From contig CASIBY010000017.1 in assembly GCA_949373095.1 (NCBI GenBank), forward strand, positions 1-52,430: a stretch of DNA of 52,430 bases, read 5' to 3'. This document shows positions 1 through 5,454 of this stretch, piece after piece (the stretch's first letter is position 1; every line of letters begins with the position of its first letter). The notes below the pieces were generated by a model. It was given only the letters and a program-made list of their open reading frames with translations. It searched no databases and was not told where the DNA came from. Both the position numbers and the translations under genes were made by a program. This DNA comes from Candidatus Poseidoniaceae archaeon. Lineage in GTDB: Archaea; Thermoplasmatota; Poseidoniia; Poseidoniales; Poseidoniaceae.

Positions 1-405
1 AAGTAGAGCGTATCACCGACGAGTATCGCCATGTAATGTCCGGGGTAACTGCCGCCAGTCCCGCTGTTGATATCAGCCACCCGCCAAGTTGAGGCGTTTG
101 AGGTATCATGAGCCCACAGTTCGTGGCCGCTGCTTCCATCAGTCGCACTGAAGTAGAGCGTATCACCGACGAGTATCTCCATGTATTGTCCGGGGTTACT
201 GCCGCTACGTCCCGCTGTTGATATCAGCCACCTGCCAAATCACATATTTGCTACAATAGGTTGTAGTGTAGTCTACTTCGCCAGATTCAAGAACACCGTT
301 TTGAGCAGTTCCTCCACCATCTCCATTGTCAAGACCTTGCATCATAACTCGGCCACCTGCAGTGCATCCTAATGATGCAGCAGGAGAAGAAATACTGGTC
401 AACAT
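1..405 (-). CDS. Surface lipoprotein, downstream fragment with ELWAHDTS-type repeats (runs off left edge)
   Basis: On the minus strand this continues the lipoprotein that starts at 1371. Positions 205-405 encode a second cysteine-paired module (GCTAGGRVMMQGLDNG, then NGVLESGEVDYTTTYC) followed by the first WQVADINSGT repeat. That frame ends in a stop at 205-207. In a neighbouring frame, 1-204 encode further repeats of about 48 residues (VGDTLYFSA, ELWAHDTSN, STWRVADI). Near 207 the repeat differs from its copies by an indel, so this looks like a frameshift within one gene. The same repeat, nearly identical in DNA, fills 22300-23640 in the giant gene. Such repeats probably form extracellular beta-structure; no function is known to me. 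The C-terminus lies outside the window. Confidence 0.6.
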
Positions 406-1100
406 GGTATTCGGTGAAGCGCTTCCGTTCGTTCCATCAGCGCCGTCAGCACCATCGTTTCCGTCTTGGCCATCAGTTCCATTTGTACCGTCAGCACCAT
501 CGGTTCCGTCGTTTCCGTGCAGACGTCAGCACCATCGTCTTACCGTCAGCGCCGTCAGTTCCATTTGTCCGTCAGCACCATCGTTCCGTCAAAGCCGTCA
601 GTTCCATTTGCCGTCAGCACCATCGGGCCCGTCTTGGCCATCAGTTCCATTTGTACCGTCAGCACCAGTCGATTTCCGTCAGCGCCAGCGTTACCAAGCA
701 CCATCTTGGCCATCAGTTCCATTTGTACCGTCAGCACCACGTTACCAGCAGCACCATCTTGGCCATCAGTTCCATTTGTACCGTCAGCACCGTCGTTTCC
801 ATCAGCACCATCTTGGCCTGCTGGACCAGCGACTCCGTTACAAATATCCACAGTTACAATAACTTCAGTGATATCAAGAACTCCATCTCCATTATTATCT
901 GCACCAATCTCGAAGGAATTTCCTCCAGTTGTGCAAGTAGTACTTGATAGAATACGGATTAAGGTGGAAACTCCATTGGCACCGTCAGCACCATCGTTAC
1001 CATCAGTTCCCGTCACCGTCAGATCCATCAGTGCCATTTGTTCCGTCAGCACCATCTTCCGCGCCATCATCCTTTGTTCCCGAAGTACCATCAGCGCCAT
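406..1100 (-). CDS. Surface lipoprotein, middle fragment: collagen-like GxD repeats and a DUF7151-like module
   Basis: The minus-strand frame open from 1100 to 555 contains GTDGNDGADGANG triplets, then a Cys-paired module (CTTGGNSFEIGADNNGDGVLD ... VTVDICNG), then more triplets (GPAGQDGADGNDGADGTNG). A cysteine-paired ~45-residue segment ending in CNG between collagen-like triplets is typical of DUF7151-type modules in marine archaeal and bacterial lipoproteins. Between about 430 and 700 the Gly-x-Asp pattern jumps repeatedly between frames, so several single-base indels are present in the repeat DNA. I read 1-1371 as one damaged gene. It would be a secreted, lipid-anchored, acidic, probably fibrous surface protein. 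Confidence 0.6.
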
Positions 1101-1371
1101 CTTGTCCTGCAGGACCTGAAACTTCGATTACATCCCATCCACTACTTGTGCAGACTTGGAATTCTGAATCGGCGTCAACGTAGTACAGTCGGCCGTCTGT
1201 TGCTGAATCACAAGTAGGTAAATCAGCTGCAGATGAAGCAAAATGAACCTGCCAATCATCAAGAGTTTCTACTGGAGTTTCATCTTCAACTGGGTCATCA
1301 CTCCCGAAACATCCGGCGAGAGAAACGGTCAACATCATCAGGGCAAAGAGAACAGCGTGTGTTTTGTTCAT
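1003..1371 (-). CDS. Surface lipoprotein, N-terminal fragment with signal peptide
   Basis: The start at 1371 gives a classic lipoprotein signal: MNKTHAVLFALMMLTVSLAG followed by Cys21, with an LAGC lipobox. A short acidic linker and a module with two cysteines (DLPTCDSATDGRLYYVDADS ... FQVCTSSGW) follow, then collagen-like triplets starting GPAGQDGADG at about residue 87. The frame closes at 1003 within the triplets, and the next fragment takes over with an overlap at about 1003-1100, so a frameshift lies there. Secretion followed by lipid modification at Cys21 is inferred from the signal sequence. Confidence 0.7.
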   Translation of the reverse strand: MNKTHAVLFALMMLTVSLAGCFGSDDPVEDETPVETLDDWQVHFASSAADLPTCDSATDGRLYYVDADSEFQVCTSSGWDVIEVSGPAGQDGADGTSGTKDDGAEDGADGTNGTDGSDGDGN

Positions 1372-1628
1372 GCTTCGATGCTATAACTGATAGTTCTTGA
1401 ATACAGGGGTGGCGTTCCGGACGACCCACAGACTTCCTAATTTGGTAGGCTAGATAAGCACGATTTTTCAATGCCTGATTGTATAGGTTAGGGGCTTATC
1501 AGAGGGTCTACCCTAACACCCATTGCAAAGTTAAGTGGTAATCGAAGGGCTTGCAGTGGGTCTTGTCAGACGCTACCGAAGCGACAGGGACCTCATGTTA
1601 GATTGTTTGAAGAGTGAAGAGGCGAATC
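1372..1628. other. Intergenic region without a recognisable gene
   Basis: I see no convincing coding frame, tRNA or known RNA here. It must hold the promoter of the minus-strand lipoprotein at 1371, but no clear TATA box stands out. Several G/C-rich blocks around 1500-1600 could form local stems, without a pattern I recognise. Confidence 0.4.
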
Positions 1629-1823
1629 TCAAGATGATGGTTCTAAACCATCACTTGAGGGCGCGTAACGATCAACAGTGTCTTGGCCTGCACGAATGTC
1701 GAAATTTGGGATAATGCCGTGTATGATTAGACGGAAACCCCCCAATGTGAACCAAAAAGCCATTTTCCATGCTCCGAGTAAATGCGAAAAGTACGACTTA
1801 TTTATGTCAGCAAGGTGCCCCAT
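1629..1823 (-). CDS. Small DUF6356-like membrane protein
   Basis: From the ATG at 1823 this encodes 64 residues. A short polar start containing SYFSHLLGAWKMA leads into one hydrophobic segment (FWFTLGGFRLIIHGIIPNF) and a polar tail ending in RYAPSSDGLEPSS. The spacing SYxxH, then a membrane segment with an HGxxP-like turn, then a polar tail resembles DUF6356 proteins, small membrane proteins of unknown function. A TTG at 1874 in the same frame would add 17 residues; I prefer the ATG because the family starts close to the SY motif. The 3' end coincides with a strong inverted repeat (1629-1633/1654-1658 and 1636-1642/1646-1652) that may act in RNA termination or stability. Confidence 0.5.
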   Translation of the reverse strand: MGHLADINKSYFSHLLGAWKMAFWFTLGGFRLIIHGIIPNFDIRAGQDTVDRYAPSSDGLEPSS

Positions 1824-1949
1824 GGCTCGGGTACCATCACTCAGACTTTCAATGCTTAGTAAATATTGGTTCAATTTACCCTCTTATCCCAAATGATTCA
1901 CATCGGCACAACAAAACATTGTATGAATGTTATGATTTTTTAACAAATC

Positions 1950-2258
1950 GTGGGGAGAGAGCAGGAGTATGGAATTTTTGTAAGTATGTATGTGGGAGTT
2001 TTTGCAATTTTCATTGGACTGACACAATGGTTCGTATCGATTTATGTTAAGGAAAACCTGCACATATTCGGGCGTTTGTTTGCATTGGGCCTCGGTTCAA
2101 CGGTATTATTGGAGATTTACGGTTGGACATCTAGCCTTATAGAATTTGAATTAAAGTTCTTATTTGCGACTATGATCCCCGTTACTGCAACCTTTCTTTT
2201 GTTGATGTATTCAATAACTCCCGAGCAATCAAAAACGAATGAAAATAACGAGATTTAG
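1950..2258 (+). CDS. Hypothetical small membrane protein
   Basis: The frame opens with GTG at 1950 (102 residues); an ATG at 1986 is an alternative. Three hydrophobic stretches are visible: YVGVFAIFIGLTQWFVSIYV, FGRLFALGLGSTVLLEIYG and FLFATMIPVTATFLLLMYSI. A polar tail (TPEQSKTNENNEI) follows. It is therefore a three-pass membrane protein with no family I recognise. It faces the minus-strand gene pair ending at 2446. Confidence 0.5.
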   Translation: MGREQEYGIFVSMYVGVFAIFIGLTQWFVSIYVKENLHIFGRLFALGLGSTVLLEIYGWTSSLIEFELKFLFATMIPVTATFLLLMYSITPEQSKTNENNEI

Positions 2259-2331
2259 TAGCGACTTCAGCATTATTACATTCGTAACTAGAGTGAATTG
2301 CTAATTCGACACTAAACGATTAGAACAACCA

Positions 2332-2355
2332 CGAGGGTTCATGCTCGAACCCGCG
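2332..2355. terminator. Hairpin between convergent genes
   Basis: GGGTTC at 2335-2340 and GAACCC at 2347-2352 form a perfect 6-bp stem with a 6-nt loop, extendable by CG/CG at 2332-2333 and 2354-2355 across one mismatch. It lies between the convergent genes ending at 2258 and 2446. A role in termination is inferred from position only; archaeal termination mostly depends on T tracts, which are absent here. Confidence 0.25.
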
Positions 2356-2445
2356 AGTATGAGATCTGTATTTACAAAGGTTCGCTGTGGGCCATATTCG
2401 CCCCTAGCGTCTGCTTGGATGTCATCTCAGAGCGGAGGGTTGGAC

Positions 2446-2640
2446 CTAGGAAGACATTCCCATTTGTTCCGAAGCCTCGGTTTTCTTAGCCTGCGAATTT
2501 TGGAAGAGGCAACGGGCGACCATTAACCCTGAAACAAAGAGGGAACCAAGCATCAGCTGTCCAATCAAATCGTAGTCAGAGTCGACAATGCCCCCGTTCA
2601 ATAAAAGGAAGTCCAATGAAAGAATTGCGCCTATCACCAT
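2446..2640 (-). CDS. Small hypothetical membrane protein, coupled to the DUF2238 gene
   Basis: This 64-residue frame starts with ATG at 2640 and overlaps the TGA of the upstream gene (2634-2636), an arrangement typical of translational coupling. It contains two hydrophobic stretches (VIGAILSLDFLLLNGGI and LIGQLMLGSLFVSGLMVARC) and a polar tail (KKTEASEQMGMSS). No Shine-Dalgarno sequence is visible and I recognise no family. It could be a small partner of the DUF2238 protein or a chance frame; the overlap and hydrophobic pattern favour a real gene. Confidence 0.45.
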   Translation of the reverse strand: MVIGAILSLDFLLLNGGIVDSDYDLIGQLMLGSLFVSGLMVARCLFQNSQAKKTEASEQMGMSS

Positions 2641-3407
2641 GAGGGGATGGAACCATTGTTGGTGAGCGTCACTTGAGGTGGAAGCGGTAATTGCCCGCTC
2701 TTGTCTGAAGTTTTGTTCATTGGGTCGTAGAAGTGAGTAAACAACACGCCTAATCCTGCACCCAGCATGTCGCTTACCAGGTCGGAGGCCGTGTTGACGT
2801 ATCCGCCTTGGTCAATCGTTTGGAAAAAGGTCTTGCCAAAGAACTCGTACACTTCATACGCCACACCGATGGCTACGCTAAGAGAAAAAGCGGTGAACGC
2901 TACAACTCGAGGTGAGAGTTGCCAACCGTTATGCTCTGACATTCTTCTCCAACCAAGCGACCATGCAATAGCAATGGCTGTGCTGTTCATACCGTGGACC
3001 AACTTGTCCCACCAAGGATGGACATGGTACATTCCGTTCACCCCATCTGCACACAACCATTCACCGGGTTGCATTCCATCAAAGCAGAAGGGTCCAGGGC
3101 CGCTGTCTGCAGCACCTAATGAACCTCCGATGAAATGGAGCATTGTTGCTGAATACCCAATCCACAACGGTAGAGCTGGGATATGCGCACGCCCCTTCCA
3201 CAAAATCATAAGGGCTAAAAGAGCCATAATCGCTCCTCCAAAATTATATCCGGCCCAGAGATTCAGCCCACGACTGAGGTTCCAAACTGTGAGGATTGCA
3301 CATGAGATGAACCAAGCCATTAGGGGCGCTCTTTCGGGAACTTCAGTCCGCCAAATCCGCTTGCCTCGCCTCCCCATGTTTCTGTCGTGAGGGGGATCTC
3401 TTATCAT
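2634..3407 (-). CDS. DUF2238/YjdF-like integral membrane protein
   Basis: A 257-residue protein with about six membrane segments. The features that point to the DUF2238 (YjdF) family are WWDKLVHGMNSTAIAIAWSL, an acidic segment in a membrane helix (GVAYEVYEFFGKTFF), and near the end NTASDLVSDMLGAGLGVLF. In the family this reads as D-K-x-x-H, then E-x-x-E, then D-x-x-x-D in the membrane, so polar residues that could carry an ion or metal are conserved. The biochemical role is unknown. ATG 3407 and ATG 3377 are both possible starts; the second would remove the basic ten-residue leader. It lies just downstream of the zinc uptake operon and its own AT-rich upstream region resembles the operator of that operon. 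Confidence 0.7.
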   Translation of the reverse strand: MIRDPPHDRNMGRRGKRIWRTEVPERAPLMAWFISCAILTVWNLSRGLNLWAGYNFGGAIMALLALMILWKGRAHIPALPLWIGYSATMLHFIGGSLGAADSGPGPFCFDGMQPGEWLCADGVNGMYHVHPWWDKLVHGMNSTAIAIAWSLGWRRMSEHNGWQLSPRVVAFTAFSLSVAIGVAYEVYEFFGKTFFQTIDQGGYVNTASDLVSDMLGAGLGVLFTHFYDPMNKTSDKSGQLPLPPQVTLTNNGSIPSW

Positions 3408-3433
3408 AATTAACCCACTAATTAATCATTAAG
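3405..3433 (-). promoter_or_regulatory. AT-rich promoter/operator-like region of the DUF2238 gene
   Basis: Read on the minus strand, the bases upstream of the start at 3407 contain TTAATGATTAATTAGTGGG and TTAATTATG. The TAATTAGT core also occurs in the inverted repeat between znuA and the NikR-like gene (8113-8120). This suggests a shared regulator, but both sites are so AT-rich that chance is possible. Confidence 0.3.
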
Positions 3434-3498
3434 TGCGAAAGTGGTTGAATTCTTTTCCCGTCTCAGCAAGGGTTCGTCAAGATGATCAGTTAGATTTC

Positions 3499-4419
3499 TC
3501 AATTGATATTATCATCTGACTGGATGAACGACCTGATGACAACTTGACTGATTGCCACAATAGCGAAGATTACCGCTGCAACTAAGGCAATCATAGAACC
3601 GCTCCCCGTATCGTATTCAGCCGACAAGTACAGTCCTATGATTACAGAGGAAAACCCGAACACCTGAGTCCACAACATGCATTGTCGGAAACTTCGTCCG
3701 AGCAGTTGACCGGTCGCCGCCGGAGTCACCAATAGAGCGGTAACCAGCAGGGTTCCAACAACTTGGACCATCACGACCACGACTGCGGCTGTAGTGACGC
3801 TAAACAGCAAACCGATGTTTCGAACTGGAAGTCCTTGGACGCGAGCAGCAACGGGATCAACTGCGCAAGCAAGTAATCCTTGACGAATGAATCCGAGAAC
3901 AACCAGCGAAAGGAGACATATTAGAGCGATTAAATCGAGGCTCGCCTCATCAATCAGGTTGAGATTTCCAAAAAGGTAGGATTCAATATCGGTGGTAAGT
4001 GCTCCACCTCCGAGACGTAGAATCACGAGTCCCAGAGCCAACATTCCTGTAAGGAAAATCGCAATTGAAGCATCTCCAGTAAGCATCTCTCTGGACTGCA
4101 TTTCATGAATTAGAACTGCAGCAGTCACACTGAATACGAGTGCATAAGAAAGCGGTGAGGTGGCTCCTAAGACAATACCAACGGCAACACCTCCAAAGGC
4201 TACGTGTGCGAGACCATCTCCCATCAGAGCAAGGTGTTGAATCAGGAGGTAGCAACCAAGAATACCAGCAACAACGGTGACCATAATAGCAGCAAGAAGA
4301 GGGCGTTGAAGGTAAGGCGCACTGAAGTAATACGGGAAGAACTCACCTGGAAGGAAGGTGGAAATGAACTCCAAGAATGGACTCAAAACATCAACAAGAA
4401 GTATACCAAGTCCCATCAT
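3499..4419 (-). CDS. znuB: Metal (zinc-type) ABC transporter permease
   Basis: A 306-residue ABC-3 family permease with about eight to nine membrane segments. Family features include the early ILGCYLLIQHLALMGDGLAH segment, AFGGVAVGIVLGA, and the late TALLVTPAATGQLL. It forms the membrane channel that passes Zn2+ (or Mn2+) from the binding protein into the cytoplasm. It overlaps the ATPase gene by 4 bp, so the two are translationally coupled. The family cannot separate zinc from manganese reliably; zinc is favoured by the His-rich partners. Confidence 0.88.
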   Translation of the reverse strand: MMGLGILLVDVLSPFLEFISTFLPGEFFPYYFSAPYLQRPLLAAIMVTVVAGILGCYLLIQHLALMGDGLAHVAFGGVAVGIVLGATSPLSYALVFSVTAAVLIHEMQSREMLTGDASIAIFLTGMLALGLVILRLGGGALTTDIESYLFGNLNLIDEASLDLIALICLLSLVVLGFIRQGLLACAVDPVAARVQGLPVRNIGLLFSVTTAAVVVVMVQVVGTLLVTALLVTPAATGQLLGRSFRQCMLWTQVFGFSSVIIGLYLSAEYDTGSGSMIALVAAVIFAIVAISQVVIRSFIQSDDNIN

Positions 4420-5231
4420 TCTTCCTCCTTGTGGTGGTGGTGGTGGTGGTCAGCATGGTCGGTATCGTCGTGAACGGCCCCTATGCCTCGTAAGTTTGCA
4501 AGTTGTACCAAATCTGGGAACTCCTCGCTGATTCCATCAAACCGGATGGTTTGCTCGAGGAATATCATCCGATGAGCGGTTTGCCGAATGGCAGTGAGAT
4601 CGTGAGAAACCATCAAGATGGTTTTTCCTTCATCATGGCAGAGTTGGTCAAGCAATTTCAACAATGAATTCCGAGACTCACGGTCAATACCAACTAAAGG
4701 CTCGTCCAACAAAATAAACTCAGATTCTGAAGCCAGTGCTCGGGCGATGATTGCACGTTGACGCTGCCCTCCGGAAAGCCGGGCGATGTCTCTATTTTGG
4801 ACGTCCTCAAGACCAACCATTTTGATGGCCTTATCCACGCGCTTTCGACGACCACCATCTGAAAAGCGGAACATGTTTTTCCCGTTAATGGTACCCAATC
4901 GTACCAGTTCACGAACGGTGATCCGAATGTCTTTCGGTAAATTCGCAGCAGCCTGAGCAACCCAGCCAATCTTCCCAATGAGCCGGCTTGAAAGGGGTTG
5001 ATGCCCGTAGACGGTCACTGATCCCTGATGGGATTTAAGCACTCCAAGCAGCGTGAGAAGGAGCGTTGATTTTCCGCTTCCGTTCGGGCCAACAAGACCG
5101 ACAAATTCTCCTCGCTTGATGCTGAAATTGATGTTTTTAAGAATCAGGTTTCCAGAGCGTTTGACGGATAAATCTTTGACATCAAGGATGACTTCATCCT
5201 CAGATAGAGTTCCAACGACCAAAGGCTTCAT
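4416..5231 (-). CDS. znuC: Metal (zinc-type) ABC transporter ATPase with His-rich tail
   Basis: ATP-binding subunit of the uptake system, 271 residues from the ATG at 5231. The in-frame upstream extension to 5321 overlaps a separate small reading frame and lacks family similarity, so I reject it. Walker A (GLVGPNGSGKST), signature (LSGGQRQRAIIARAL), Walker B (FILLDEPLVGID) and switch His (MVSHDLTAI) are all intact. The C-terminus ends in HADHHHHHHKEEE, a run of six histidines that is not part of the ATPase fold and probably binds zinc, either as a store or a sensor of cytoplasmic metal. ZnuC drives transport through ZnuB, whose gene overlaps its 3' end. Confidence 0.9.
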   Translation of the reverse strand: MKPLVVGTLSEDEVILDVKDLSVKRSGNLILKNINFSIKRGEFVGLVGPNGSGKSTLLLTLLGVLKSHQGSVTVYGHQPLSSRLIGKIGWVAQAAANLPKDIRITVRELVRLGTINGKNMFRFSDGGRRKRVDKAIKMVGLEDVQNRDIARLSGGQRQRAIIARALASESEFILLDEPLVGIDRESRNSLLKLLDQLCHDEGKTILMVSHDLTAIRQTAHRMIFLEQTIRFDGISEEFPDLVQLANLRGIGAVHDDTDHADHHHHHHKEEE

Positions 5232-5289
5232 GAGAATCCACGACCAGTTAATTGGCGTATAGCATGTTATATGAATAGAACACCAAGGA

Positions 5290-5394
5290 TTAGATATTTT
5301 GCGCCTTGATGTATCCAACAACTAATCTTCCGCAAAGGCCGAAGAATATCGCCCCTACGAAAAAAACCGGTATAATGTCAACTGAATGCATCAT
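5290..5394 (-). CDS. 34-residue single-pass membrane peptide in the zinc operon
   Basis: Between znuA and znuC the minus strand reads MMHSVDIIPVFFVGAIFFGL then CGRLVVGYIKAQNI and a TAA at 5290-5292. The double ATG (5394, 5391) follows AAAGGTGAG directly, a good Shine-Dalgarno sequence for the second ATG. One hydrophobic helix is followed by a basic end, typical of small membrane peptides that bind a larger transporter subunit. The codons are not low-complexity. I do not recognise a family. A role as accessory peptide of ZnuBC is inference from position; conservation in related genomes would decide. Confidence 0.5.
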   Translation of the reverse strand: MMHSVDIIPVFFVGAIFFGLCGRLVVGYIKAQNI

Positions 5395-5454
5395 CTCACC
5401 TTTATGCTGGAATAACCCTCGAGTTATATTCATCTCTTGCTAGAAACGGAGTAC

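Noticed and set aside
2335..2352. GGGTTC...GAACCC taken as a tRNA T arm
   Set aside because: No acceptor, anticodon or D stems fit around it; kept only as a weak hairpin.
5231..5321. Longer N-terminus of znuC
   Set aside because: The extension has no family similarity and overlaps the 34-residue peptide frame, which has the better ribosome binding site.
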